A DNA stretch of 37,637 bases from CAYXZQ01 sp964469935 (GTDB lineage Archaea > Nanobdellota > Nanobdellia > Woesearchaeales > DSVV01). Location of the stretch: NCBI GenBank assembly GCA_964469935.1, contig CAYXZQ010000012.1, positions 1 through 37,637 on the forward strand, written 5' to 3'. Shown in pieces: positions 29,467-37,637 of the stretch. Every line of letters starts with the position of its first letter. Positions within the stretch are counted from its first letter, which is position 1. The notes beneath the pieces are model-generated. The model saw only the letters and a program-made list of their open reading frames with translations, did no database searches and was not told where the DNA came from. The translations under genes were made by a program, and so were the position numbers.

Positions 29467-31947
29467 TCACAGGTCAAGGAGGCTCGTCTGGCTGGATTTC
29501 CGGAGCTCTACAGCATCTCCGTCCGTCTTCTTGTCGACGACAACCCTATCCTTTATCCTATCCTCGTCCTCGAGCCTGAACTGAATCTCCCTCGCCTTCT
29601 CTATCACGCCCTTTGGCATGCCCGCCAGCCTTGCGACGTGGATGCCGTAGCTCTTGTCGGTCCCGCCCTCGACAAGCTTCCTGAGAAAGACTATGTCCTC
29701 CCTGTCCTCCCTTACGGCTATGTTGTAGTTCCTTACGCCCCTGTGGCTGGAAAGCTTCGTCAGCGCATGGTAATGCGTCGCGAACATGCTGTTGCATTTG
29801 ACCTCTCTGCAGATATGCTCGGCGACAGCCCATGCAATGGCCACGCCGTCATAGGTGGAGGTCCCCCTGCCTATCTCGTCCATAATAACAAAAGACCTCT
29901 CTGAAGCGTTGTTGAGTATCTGCGCGACCTCGTTCATCTCGACCATGAAGGTGGACTGGCCGTGGGTTATGTCGTCGTGGGCGCCGACCCTCGAGAATAT
30001 CCTGTCCGAGATGCCGAGCCTGGCAGACTCCGCCGGGACAAAGCTTCCCATCTGGCCGAGTATGACCGCAAGCGATGCTGCCCTCATCAGGGTTGACTTT
30101 CCTGCCATGTTCGGTCCTGTGATTATCATCAGCCTGCTCCTGTCCGAGAACAGGACGTCGTTGGGTATGTAATCATCGACTGCCTGCTCGATGACAGGAT
30201 GCCTCAGCCCCCTGAGCGAGATGTCCTTCCCGTCGGCAATCTCCGGCCTGCAGTAGCTGTTCTTGACAGCGGTCTCTGCAAGGGCCACCAGGCAGTCGAG
30301 CTCTGCCACGGTCCCTGCAGCCTTCTGTATGCCTCCTGTGCTTTTCGAAAGCCTTTTGAGGACCTCCATGAAAAGCTCGCTTTCCATCGCGACAATCCTC
30401 TCCTCGGCGCCCAGTATCTTCTCTTCGAGCTCCTTGAGTTCCTCTGTAACGAACCTCTCGCCGTTCGCCGTGGTCTGCTTCCTGACATAGTGGCTGGGGA
30501 CCTTTCCCATGCTCTTCTTGGTTATCTCGAAATAATAGCCGAAGACCCTGTTGAATCCGATCCTTAGGTTGGGTATCCCCGTGCTCTTCCTCTCCCTGCT
30601 CTCCATGTCCCTGATGATGCCCTTGCTGTCCCTGACTATGCCCTGTAGCTCGTCAAGCTCAGGGCTATAGCCTTTCCTGATGACGCCCCCGTCCCTGATG
30701 TTCACAGGTGGCTCGTCTCTCATGGACCTCCTTATGAGCTTTTCTGCCTCTTCCTGCACATCAAGGTCCGAAAACTTCTGTAGTATGCGCGAGCCAGCGC
30801 CCGCAAGCGAGGCTTTCAGGTTCGGGAGCTCGGCAAGCGAATCCCCGAGCACCACGAGGTCTCTCGGGCCTGCCGTCATGAGATTCACCCTGGATATCAG
30901 CCTCTCCACATCCCCTGTCCTCGAGAGGCAGTCTCCCAGATCCTGCCTCATCATGGATCCGCTGCAGAGCTCGTCGACAGCGGCAAGCCTCAGGTTGATG
31001 CTCTCCTTTGATGTCAGCGGAAGAAGGAGCCATCTCTTGAGCATCCTCGAGCCCATGGAGGTGCGTGTACTGTCGATCGTCGACAGGAGCGTGTTCTCCC
31101 TTGTCCTGTTCCTTATGTTCTTTACAAGCTCGAGATTGCTCACGGTCGTGCCGTCGATCAGCATGTAGTCTGCCTCTTTGTAGAACGAGATCTTGTTTAT
31201 GTGACCAAGGGAGTTCTTCTGGGTCTGGGAAAGGTAGTTCAGGAGCGCTCCTGCCGAAGAAACTGCAAGAGGCCTGTCCCTGAGACCGAAACCGTCGAGG
31301 GAACCTGTCCTGAAATGCTCTGTGAGGGTCCTTGTCGCCTGCTCGTGCACAAAATGCCTGTCCTCGAGCGGATTGACAAAGTAACCCCTTTTTCTGAGCG
31401 CGCGTGCAGTATCGTCATCCTCGTCCATCGAAGGCACGAGAATCTCCGCAGGTGCGAGCCTTGCCAACTCATCAATGGGTTCGTCTGTCTCCGTGGACCG
31501 AAACTCGCCTGTCGTGAGGTCGACATAGGCTATCCCGAAGCCCTTTCCCCGGTACAATGACGCGATGTAGTTGTTGCTCCTGTCGTCAAGTATCTGCGAT
31601 TCTGTAACTGTTCCCGGCGTGACTATCCTCACCACGTCTCGCTTGACCACGCCTTTCGCTTTCTTCGGGTCTTCCATCTGCTCTACGATGGCGACCTTTA
31701 TCCCCTTCCTTATGAGCTTTGCTAGGTAATTGTCGAGCGCATGGTAGGGTATGCCTGCAAGCGGCACCCTGGGCCCGTTCTTCGACCCCCTTCCCGTAAG
31801 GGTTATCTCAAGCTCGCGTGACGCAATCTTCGCGTCCTCGAAGAATGTCTCGTAGAAATCCCCCATCCGGAAGAGCACAAGGCAGTCAGGGTGCCTGTTC
31901 TTGATGTCCATGTACTGCTTCATCGCAGGGGTGAGTCTTTCTTGCAT
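29467..31947 (-). CDS. mutS: DNA mismatch repair protein MutS
   Basis: 826 residues, full-length MutS1. Domain I carries the mismatch-probing Phe31-Tyr-Glu33 in FRMGDFYETFFEDA. Connector, lever and clamp domains follow. The ATPase has Walker A ITGPNMAGKSTLMRA (about residue 610), Walker B FVIMDEIGRGTSTYDG (about 690) and FATHYHAL. It recognises mispairs and recruits MutL, whose gene begins 4.5 kb away. MutS1 is patchy in archaea and probably came from bacteria. TATA box at 31968-31977 and leaderless ATG 31947. AGG-rich codons like its neighbours suggest an old acquisition. Confidence 0.97.
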   Translation of the reverse strand: MQERLTPAMKQYMDIKNRHPDCLVLFRMGDFYETFFEDAKIASRELEITLTGRGSKNGPRVPLAGIPYHALDNYLAKLIRKGIKVAIVEQMEDPKKAKGVVKRDVVRIVTPGTVTESQILDDRSNNYIASLYRGKGFGIAYVDLTTGEFRSTETDEPIDELARLAPAEILVPSMDEDDDTARALRKRGYFVNPLEDRHFVHEQATRTLTEHFRTGSLDGFGLRDRPLAVSSAGALLNYLSQTQKNSLGHINKISFYKEADYMLIDGTTVSNLELVKNIRNRTRENTLLSTIDSTRTSMGSRMLKRWLLLPLTSKESINLRLAAVDELCSGSMMRQDLGDCLSRTGDVERLISRVNLMTAGPRDLVVLGDSLAELPNLKASLAGAGSRILQKFSDLDVQEEAEKLIRRSMRDEPPVNIRDGGVIRKGYSPELDELQGIVRDSKGIIRDMESRERKSTGIPNLRIGFNRVFGYYFEITKKSMGKVPSHYVRKQTTANGERFVTEELKELEEKILGAEERIVAMESELFMEVLKRLSKSTGGIQKAAGTVAELDCLVALAETAVKNSYCRPEIADGKDISLRGLRHPVIEQAVDDYIPNDVLFSDRSRLMIITGPNMAGKSTLMRAASLAVILGQMGSFVPAESARLGISDRIFSRVGAHDDITHGQSTFMVEMNEVAQILNNASERSFVIMDEIGRGTSTYDGVAIAWAVAEHICREVKCNSMFATHYHALTKLSSHRGVRNYNIAVREDREDIVFLRKLVEGGTDKSYGIHVARLAGMPKGVIEKAREIQFRLEDEDRIKDRVVVDKKTDGDAVELRKSSQTSLLDL

Positions 31948-31967
31948 GAGAAAGAAGGAATAAAATT

Positions 31968-31977
31968 ATATTTAAAA
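31968..31977 (-). promoter_or_regulatory. TATA box of mutS
   Basis: Minus strand TTTTTTAAATATAAT, 26 bp from ATG 31947. Confidence 0.55.
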
Positions 31978-31979
31978 AA

Positions 31980-32792
31980 TTATTGAACAGAAACCTTGGC
32001 CTCTTTGCCTTCCCAGACAGTCTCGAACATCTTCTGGAGAGCGCCTGCGAAGAAATCCGTGTTGACCCAGATGCCTGCGTCGTATGCGGCATTGGCCTTC
32101 TCGTCATCCATCAGGTTGAATGTTACCTGCTTGCCGTCGACGATCATGAACCTGGCCTTGATCTCGGGCACGTGCCTTATCTCTGCGATGCCTTCGAGCG
32201 CCATTACGGCCTTCTCTGTCTCCTTTGTTATTGGGGCTGCAATCTTTATCTCCACTCCCCTCTTGCTGGCCTTCTCGAGATTGCGCCTGAGCACCTCTGC
32301 CTTCCTGTTGAGGCCGCCTGCTGTAGTCATGATGGTGACCGAATTCTCAGCGCCCTTAATAAGCTGGTTGAGGTTCTGGTATATGTTGTCCCTGCTCTTG
32401 AGAGCGCCTGCGAAGTCTGTCGGCTCGATTATCTCCACTCCCTTGCTGTACAGCATGTTGAGCTCCTCGAGGACCTGGTCCTTCTCGATCTCGTTGATGA
32501 GCTCGATTTGTCCCAGGGCATTGTCGTGGATGTCCTTTTTCACCCTCTCGATGACCTCTTCGGGAGGTACCGCTATGTACTTTATGGGCTTGCCTATCTT
32601 CATGACTATGAATCCTTTCTTCTCGAGGCTCTCAAGGACGTCGTAGGCCCTGGACCTCGGGACATTCGATATGTCAGAAAGCTCGCCTGCGCTCGAGACT
32701 CCTCTCGACAGGAGGGCAGCCCATATCTTGATCTCATAGCTGTTCAGCCCGAAATCCTTAAGCTTGCTCATGAACCTTTTGTTGATTATCAT
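31980..32792 (-). CDS. TrmB-like transcription regulator
   Basis: About 270 residues. An N-terminal winged helix (LKDFGLNSYEIKIWAALLSRG ... SNVPRSRAYDVLESLEKKGFI) is the TrmB signature. A short coiled coil and a C-terminal sensor part with PLD-like features (RRNLEKASKRGVEIKIAAPI; AGIWVNTDFFAGALQKMFETVW) follow. Family members sense sugars or other small ligands. GTG 32801 is in frame, but AAGGTGA 5 nt before ATG 32792 decides the start. It ends 32 bp upstream of mutS, which has its own promoter. Confidence 0.87.
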   Translation of the reverse strand: MIINKRFMSKLKDFGLNSYEIKIWAALLSRGVSSAGELSDISNVPRSRAYDVLESLEKKGFIVMKIGKPIKYIAVPPEEVIERVKKDIHDNALGQIELINEIEKDQVLEELNMLYSKGVEIIEPTDFAGALKSRDNIYQNLNQLIKGAENSVTIMTTAGGLNRKAEVLRRNLEKASKRGVEIKIAAPITKETEKAVMALEGIAEIRHVPEIKARFMIVDGKQVTFNLMDDEKANAAYDAGIWVNTDFFAGALQKMFETVWEGKEAKVSVQ

Positions 32793-32832
32793 AATTTTCA
32801 CCTTCGCAGTTGTGAAAGTTGGTAGAATCAGG

Positions 32833-32842
32833 TTATTTATAA
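32833..32842 (-). promoter_or_regulatory. Promoter of the TrmB-like gene
   Basis: Minus strand GATTTATAAATAACC, with a start near 32812 and a 20-nt leader holding AAGGTGA. Confidence 0.5.
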
Positions 32843-32889
32843 ATCTTTTTATTTTTTCTTACTGCTTAGTGGTTATATGTTTTACCAAT

Positions 32890-32901
32890 AAATTTAAATA
32901 T
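32890..32901 (+). promoter_or_regulatory. TATA box of the AI-2E-family transporter gene
   Basis: AAATTTAAATATC, 26 bp before ATG 32923. Confidence 0.6.
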
Positions 32902-32922
32902 CATGCTCCCTGTATTGCCCAC

Positions 32923-33984
32923 ATGGAATTGAAGGAGTACCCTAAGTACATACTTATCGTGCTTTTTGTCATCATCCTGTACCTCTCATGGAGAGTCGTC
33001 AAGCCTTATGCCAAGGCCGTTGTCGCGGCCTGCGTCATAGCCTATCTCTTCCATCCCCTCTATCTCTGGATTTGCAAGAAGATCAAGAAAAAGGCGCTCT
33101 CGTCCCTGATTGTCGTTCTGATCATATTTCTCATCGCCGCAGTCCCGCTTGCACTCGTCCTCATATCGGCTGTCAATGAGGTCGACAACACGATAATTTT
33201 TCTCCAGACAGAGTTCGGCACCAAAAATCCTCTGGACTTCAACTGCATCGGCAACCAGGGAAGGATATGCACGTTCTTCAACAAGGTCGAGGCCATGGTC
33301 CCCGGCCTTGACATAAAGAATTCGATAATATCGACTGTCAAGTCCCTCAAGAGCTATGCCTTGAACCTCCTGACCGGCCTGACATCTGGGGTACTCCAGT
33401 TCTTCATCGTCCTCTATATGACTTTCTATCTGCTCATAGACGGCGAAAAGCTCGTCGTGAGGATAAAGGACCTGCTCTCGCTCAAGAAATCATACGAGGA
33501 CCATTTCACACAAATCCTGCATGAGACGACGCATGCAGTCGTGTTCGGAAATCTCGTCACTGCCTTTGTACAGGGGGCTGTAGCGGCAGTCGGCTACTGG
33601 CTAATAGGAGGGTTCGGGAGCGCGATACTGCTCGGCGTCGCGACTGCGTTTTTTGCCCTGCTACCGTTCTTCGGATCTTCGATCGTATGGTTCCCTGCGG
33701 CGTTCTATATGCTCTTCAACGGGATAGTCGATTCCTCTACAGGCACCATAATCAGGGCCATCGTCCTGTTTCTCTACGGGTTCTTGATCGTGAGCACGAT
33801 CGACAACCTGATAAAGCCGAAGCTGATAGGAAACAGGGCCAGGATACATCCGGTCATCGTCCTTATCGGTGTGCTCGGGGGAGTTACTTTCCTGGGCGTC
33901 ATAGGGATAATAATAGGGCCGATAATCCTTGCTTTCCTCATCCAGTTCCTGAGGCTTGCTGAGATCGAGAAGACAAACAACTAG
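32923..33984 (+). CDS. AI-2E transporter (TqsA/PerM) family membrane protein
   Basis: 353 residues with about eight membrane helices in the family layout: two N-terminal pairs, a long hydrophilic loop (about residues 90-145), then GVLQFFIVLYMTFYLLIDG, the VVFGNLVTAFVQGAVAAVGYWLIGG signature and NLIKPKLIGNRARIHPVIVLIGVLGG near the end. Members export small solutes or act as Na+/H+ antiporters, so the substrate is open. The frame is open further upstream, but the TATA spacing supports ATG 32923. It ends 9 bp before the AMP phosphorylase start, so they form one operon. Confidence 0.92.
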   Translation: MELKEYPKYILIVLFVIILYLSWRVVKPYAKAVVAACVIAYLFHPLYLWICKKIKKKALSSLIVVLIIFLIAAVPLALVLISAVNEVDNTIIFLQTEFGTKNPLDFNCIGNQGRICTFFNKVEAMVPGLDIKNSIISTVKSLKSYALNLLTGLTSGVLQFFIVLYMTFYLLIDGEKLVVRIKDLLSLKKSYEDHFTQILHETTHAVVFGNLVTAFVQGAVAAVGYWLIGGFGSAILLGVATAFFALLPFFGSSIVWFPAAFYMLFNGIVDSSTGTIIRAIVLFLYGFLIVSTIDNLIKPKLIGNRARIHPVIVLIGVLGGVTFLGVIGIIIGPIILAFLIQFLRLAEIEKTNN

Positions 33985-33993
33985 GTGGAATGC

Positions 33994-35490
33994 ATGCATC
34001 TGAGAGTAAAGGACCTTGCAATCGCGACCGGTAACCCGCTCATCGTGATAATCAACTACATCGACGCGCAGAAACTTGACCTTCATTACGCCGACAGGAT
34101 AAGGATAAAGAAAGGCAGGAGGGAGATAACCGCGATGATAGACATAACAGAGTCGAACGAGTTCATCCTGCCGGGGGAGATAGGCCTATTCAAGGAGGTC
34201 TACGAGAGGCTCAGGGGCAGGGACGGTGACATCGTGACCATAAGGCTCGAGGAGAAGCCCAGGAGCCTGCATTACATAAAGAACAAGCTCAGGGGCGAGA
34301 AGCTCTCAGACAGGGAGATAAGGGAGATTGTGGACGATATCATCGAGGACAGGCTTTCCGAGATAGAGCTCACCTATTTTGTTGCGGGCTCGTTCACAAA
34401 CGGCCTGGACGACCGTGAGACTGTCGCCATGACAAAGGCGATGCTCCAGTCCGGCGAGAAGCTCAAACTAAAGAGCAGAATTGTCGTCGACAAGCACTGC
34501 ATCGGCGGTGTCGCAGGCAACAGGACCTCGATGATCGTCGTCCCTATCGTCGCAGCAGCGGGCCTTGTCATCCCCAAGACAAGCTCCAGGGCCATAACGA
34601 GTGCTGCTGGCACGGCTGACACTGTGGAGGTTCTCTGCGACGTGTCATTCACGATTGACAGGATGAAGAAGATAGTCGAGAAGACAGGAGGATGCTTCGT
34701 ATGGGGAGGTTCTGTCAACCTCGCGCCTGCTGACGACAAGATTATAAAGGTCGAATATCCAATGTCACTTGACCCGGTGGGGGGGCTTATAGCGAGCATC
34801 CTTGCAAAGAAGAAGTCGGTCTCGTCCACCCACGTGCTAATAGACATACCCGTCGGCAAGGGCAGCAAGACGGAATCGAGGGAAAGGGCCCTGCTGCTCA
34901 AGAGGAAGTTCGAGTCCACTGCAAGAAGGCTTGGCATGAAGGTGGCAGTCGTCATCACCGACGGCAGCCAGCCCATTGGAAACGGCATCGGGCCTGCGCT
35001 AGAGGCGAGGGATGTCCTCTGGACCCTCATGTGCTCTCCCAAAGGTGCAAAGGACCTTAGGGAAAAGTCAATAAAGCTTGCAGGCCGCATCCTGGAGCTT
35101 GCCAAAAAGGCGGGGAAGGGTAAGGGCTTGCTCATGGCAGAGGAGCTGCTGGACAGCAAGAAGGCCCTCAGGAAGTTCATCCAGATAATACAGGCGCAGA
35201 ATGCCAAGGTGATATTCCCAGAGCAGATCAAGGTTGGAAGCTATTCGACGACAATAAAGGCGCAGGGCACGGGCAGTGTCAGGCATATCGACAACAAGAG
35301 GATAAACAAGGCAGCAAAGCTTGCCGGAGCCCCGCATGATCCTGAGAGCGGCATATACCTCTACGTCCACAAGAGGGACAGGGTGAAGAAAGGGGACAGG
35401 CTCTTCAGGATATATTCCAACAGCAAGGAGAGGCTGAAGTTCGCAAAATCCTTTTCAAGACAGTTCAGCCCTGTGGAGATAGGAAGATGA
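33994..35490 (+). CDS. deoA: AMP phosphorylase
   Basis: 498 residues. It phosphorolyses AMP to ribose 1,5-bisphosphate and adenine, the first step of the archaeal nucleotide-salvage route feeding R15P isomerase and type III RuBisCO. The archaeal N-terminal extension (about 80 residues) is present, then the thymidine phosphorylase family motif KHCIGGVAGNRTSMIVVPIVAAAG with IPKTSSRAITSAAGTADTVEV, and DGSQPIGNGIGPALEARD. AGGTGG 6 nt before ATG 33994 is preferred to GTG 33985. The next pathway genes are not in the window. Confidence 0.95.
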   Translation: MHLRVKDLAIATGNPLIVIINYIDAQKLDLHYADRIRIKKGRREITAMIDITESNEFILPGEIGLFKEVYERLRGRDGDIVTIRLEEKPRSLHYIKNKLRGEKLSDREIREIVDDIIEDRLSEIELTYFVAGSFTNGLDDRETVAMTKAMLQSGEKLKLKSRIVVDKHCIGGVAGNRTSMIVVPIVAAAGLVIPKTSSRAITSAAGTADTVEVLCDVSFTIDRMKKIVEKTGGCFVWGGSVNLAPADDKIIKVEYPMSLDPVGGLIASILAKKKSVSSTHVLIDIPVGKGSKTESRERALLLKRKFESTARRLGMKVAVVITDGSQPIGNGIGPALEARDVLWTLMCSPKGAKDLREKSIKLAGRILELAKKAGKGKGLLMAEELLDSKKALRKFIQIIQAQNAKVIFPEQIKVGSYSTTIKAQGTGSVRHIDNKRINKAAKLAGAPHDPESGIYLYVHKRDRVKKGDRLFRIYSNSKERLKFAKSFSRQFSPVEIGR

Positions 35491-36221
35491 GGTCAAAAAA
35501 AGAGGGCCAGGTGACGATATTCATACTCCTGGGGCTAGTGATACTTATCGTGATGTTATTTCTTTTCGTCGTCTCGAACCGTGATGAGGAGCCGGTCGTC
35601 CGGCAGAAGGACGATTCCGTAGGCAGTTACATCCGCCAGTGCCTGTACCTGACAACAGAATCAGGACTCATGGTCATCGGCAGGCAGGGAGGCAGGCTTC
35701 ACGTGCCTGCAGAGAACCTCGAGATGCCCTATGCCACCCTCGCGTTCGGTTTCAACCACGGGCAGAACAGGATGCCGGGGCTGGGTTCTGTCAAGAGCGA
35801 CCTGCAGCAGTACATCGAGAAGAACATCATGGGCTGCATCGGGAATTTCAGCGATTTCCCGCAGTACAGCATAACAGCAGGGAGCGACATACATTCTGAT
35901 GTGACATTTGCCGACGACAACACGATTTCCGGGCTCACCATCCCTATCGACATAAAAAAAGGCAGCTCGACACAGGTGATGGATGAGTTCTATGCGGACA
36001 TACCTGTACGGTTCAGGAAGGTCTATGACAGGGCATACAGGACGATGGAGGAGCTTCGGCAGAGGCAGGGGATGGTCAACCTGACATATCAGGGGCAGCA
36101 GGACTCAGACCTATACATACTTACGTACAACGACTCGTTCGTCTACGTGTTCGAGGATCCGAACTCTGACGCGATGGGAGGGCCTTACAGGTTCATCCTG
36201 GGGGTTGAAAGGGATGGATGA
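35487..36221 (+). CDS. Exported protein with 'GQVTIFILLG' N-terminal anchor
   Basis: 244 residues. A short basic start (MRSKKEGQVTIFILLGLVILIVMLF) resembles a class III/pilin-like signal or signal anchor that recurs in many DPANN membrane proteins. The rest is an exported domain with few cysteines (two, in RQCLYLT and MGCIGNF), rich in Asp, Gln and Tyr. ATG overlaps the deoA stop (ATGA), so expression is coupled. No enzymatic motif is visible; a surface or pilus-like role is an inference. Confidence 0.75.
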   Translation: MRSKKEGQVTIFILLGLVILIVMLFLFVVSNRDEEPVVRQKDDSVGSYIRQCLYLTTESGLMVIGRQGGRLHVPAENLEMPYATLAFGFNHGQNRMPGLGSVKSDLQQYIEKNIMGCIGNFSDFPQYSITAGSDIHSDVTFADDNTISGLTIPIDIKKGSSTQVMDEFYADIPVRFRKVYDRAYRTMEELRQRQGMVNLTYQGQQDSDLYILTYNDSFVYVFEDPNSDAMGGPYRFILGVERDG

Positions 36222-36450
36222 TGGATACCTAATTGCAAAGAAGATAGAGCTCGTCGAGAAGAAACTCAAGCTCATAGAGTTCAAGCAGGCGGAGATAGTC
36301 TACAAGATGAACAAGGTCATCGAGAGGATCAACCTCGTGCCGAGCGACTTCAGCAAGAAGGAGACCCATCTTGAGAAGAGGGTGGCATACCTGGAGTCCG
36401 AGGTTGAGAGGCTCAAGAGGCGCACCAACCTCCCTGACGAGGACATATAG
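36214..36450 (+). CDS. Short coiled-coil protein
   Basis: 78 residues, almost one continuous heptad-like helix (KKIELVEKKLKLIEFKQAEIVYKM; THLEKRVAYLESEVERLKRR). It starts within the last codons of the exported protein gene (8 bp overlap), with GGGG at 36201-36204 as ribosome site; TTG 36205 is rejected. Operon partner of the exported protein, likely interacting with it or with itself. No family recognised. Confidence 0.65.
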   Translation: MDDGYLIAKKIELVEKKLKLIEFKQAEIVYKMNKVIERINLVPSDFSKKETHLEKRVAYLESEVERLKRRTNLPDEDI

Positions 36451-36465
36451 TAAATTATAAATATT
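36451..36465 (+). promoter_or_regulatory. TATA box of mutL
   Basis: TAAATTATAAATATT, centred about 27 bp before ATG 36487; leaderless start expected. Confidence 0.55.
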
Positions 36466-36486
36466 CTCCGGAAGTTCCGGGACCTT

Positions 36487-37637
36487 ATGCCGAAAATAAT
36501 CCTTCTCGACGACGCTCTGATAAACAAGATAGCGGCAGGCGAGGTCATCGAGAGGCCCGCATCCGTCGTGAAGGAGCTTGTCGAGAATTCTATAGATTCC
36601 GGCGCAAGGAAGATATTCGTCGAGATAAGGGAAGGCGGGAAATCCTACATAAGGGTCACTGACGACGGGTGCGGCATGGAGCCAGACGATGCGAGGCTAT
36701 CGCTTCAGAGGCACACGACCTCGAAGCTGAGGAGCCAGGCAGACCTCTTTTCCATCTCCACTCTGGGCTTCAGGGGTGAGGCCCTCGCCAGCATCGCATC
36801 TGTATCAAGCATGGAGCTCAGGACTTGCTCAGGCGGTTCAGAGGGGATTTCGATCCTGTCAGAGGACGGGAAGATAACGGGCGAGAAGGGCGCGGTCATG
36901 CCCAGGGGGACGACAGTGATTGTCAGGGACCTCTTCAAAAACGTCCCTGCGAGAAAAAAGCACCTCAGGACCATAGAGACAGAGACGAGGAAGGTCGCCG
37001 ACGTCATCATGCATTATGCGCTCATAAACCCTGGAACCTATGTCGAGCTTGTCCAGAACAAGAAGGCGCTTATAAACTCACCTCCTGCAAGCGACCTGAA
37101 AAACAATGTCGCTGGTCTCCTGGGATCCGGGACGGCAAAGAACCTCATGAGCATAAGTGCCGAGAGAGACGGGATAGGCATATCCGGTGAGGTCTCCATG
37201 CCCGGGCACCAGCTGAGGGGCAGGGGTCTGCAGGCGATTTACATAAACGGCAGGCACGTCAGGAACAGGGCGATAAGCGACGCTGTCTATTCTGCATACC
37301 ACACCCTCCTTAATGTAAACAAGCACCCGGCATTCATCCTTGACATCAAGATCGACACAGAAAAGATTGATGCGAATGTCCACCCGCAGAAGCTCCAGGT
37401 CAGGATCGACAATGAGGAATCAGTGGCAGGAGCAGTGAGGTCTGCTGTGGCAGACGCGCTGAGAAAGGACAAGAGCGCCTACAGGCCCGGCAAGAGCATG
37501 GCAAAAGCCGCAACCCCTTCCCTTGATAATGCGCAGATTAGAAGAGATGTCCAGACAAGGTTCGATTCGGTCCGGGGTGTCAGGGAGAAGCCAGCCTCCG
37601 GTCCGGAGAGGCTGCATTTCAGGGTGCTCGGCCAGGT
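36487..37637 (+). CDS. mutL: DNA mismatch repair protein MutL, N-terminal part
   Basis: The frame is open from ATG 36487 to the right edge (383 codons), so the C-terminal dimerisation domain is cut off. The GHKL ATPase is complete: LINKIAAGEVIERPASVVKEL, ELVENSIDSGARKIFVEI (catalytic Glu and Asn), DDGCGM, HTTSKL, STLGFRGEALASI and GTTVIVRDLFKNVPARKKHL. The transducer domain ends with KIDANVHPQKLQVR. A Ser/Pro/Arg-rich linker begins near residue 325. Together with mutS it gives mismatch recognition and signalling; whether the endonuclease motif DQHA(X)2E(X)4E exists lies beyond the window. Confidence 0.97.
   Translation, partial: MPKIILLDDALINKIAAGEVIERPASVVKELVENSIDSGARKIFVEIREGGKSYIRVTDDGCGMEPDDARLSLQRHTTSKLRSQADLFSISTLGFRGEALASIASVSSMELRTCSGGSEGISILSEDGKITGEKGAVMPRGTTVIVRDLFKNVPARKKHLRTIETETRKVADVIMHYALINPGTYVELVQNKKALINSPPASDLKNNVAGLLGSGTAKNLMSISAERDGIGISGEVSMPGHQLRGRGLQAIYINGRHVRNRAISDAVYSAYHTLLNVNKHPAFILDIKIDTEKIDANVHPQKLQVRIDNEESVAGAVRSAVADALRKDKSAYRPGKSMAKAATPSLDNAQIRRDVQTRFDSVRGVREKPASGPERLHFRVLGQ

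Noticed and set aside
32764..32922. N-terminal extension of the AI-2E-family protein
   Set aside because: The upstream codons cross the divergent TrmB promoter and give an extra hydrophobic stretch not found in the family. The TATA box at 32890-32901 supports ATG 32923.

Overview
The window is a stretch of archaeal chromosome. It carries archaeal-type ribosomal proteins (L1, P0/L10, L12, L37Ae), RNA polymerase subunits L and P, prefoldin beta, Cbf5, aRF1, KEOPS Pcc1, UPF0147, DUF357, a COG1340 coiled-coil protein and archaeal AMP phosphorylase. Many genes have a TATA box centred about 26 bp upstream of the start codon, which implies leaderless transcripts, while genes inside operons use GGAGG/GGTGA-type ribosome binding sites. 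Arginine is written mostly as AGG. Small membrane proteins of the 'KKEGQVTIFILLG' type, several orphan coiled-coil proteins and an intron in the T-loop of a tRNA gene fit a DPANN-like lineage. The sequence alone does not fix the phylum.

Layout. 1-5.1 kb: a truncated gene at the left edge, an Lrp-type regulator, a cbf5-glyA operon, a surface lipoprotein with Ig/cadherin-like repeats and a RibL-like nucleotidyltransferase. 5.1-8.1 kb: a tiny acidic protein, malic enzyme coupled to an SdpI-like membrane protein, and the COG1340 coiled-coil protein. 8.1-10.3 kb: the rpl1-P0-L12 operon, without L11. 10.4-14.9 kb: a transglutaminase-like protein divergent from undecaprenyl/polyprenyl cis-synthase, then yjbQ-idsA, an HD hydrolase, an AMMECR1 protein and rpoL. 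14.9-18.5 kb: a METTL5-like methylase, DUF357, two membrane proteins, and the operon tRNA-Pro - rpl37ae - rpoP - pcc1 - pfdB - UPF0147. rpoP is only 45 codons. 18.6-22.2 kb: a membrane-anchored orphan, a Dps-like ferritin next to a Fur-family regulator, aRF1 without its zinc minidomain, and a SprT-like metalloprotein.

22.3-29.4 kb is the accessory-looking part. It holds two small HTH proteins, a SagB-like nitroreductase, a cysteine-rich protein, several orphans, two coiled-coil proteins and a ParA ATPase. Its spacers carry a dispersed near-palindromic repeat (core ATMATCCCGACA) and a second repeat (AATGCTTAAAACTTT). These cluster in two convergent gene spacers, and the combination suggests an undescribed ParA-based segregation or positioning module with its DNA sites.

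29.4-37.6 kb: bacterial-type MutS and the start of MutL flank a TrmB-like regulator, an AI-2E-family transporter, AMP phosphorylase and two small membrane/coiled-coil proteins. MutS plus MutL indicates a complete methyl-independent mismatch repair core, which is uncommon in archaea.
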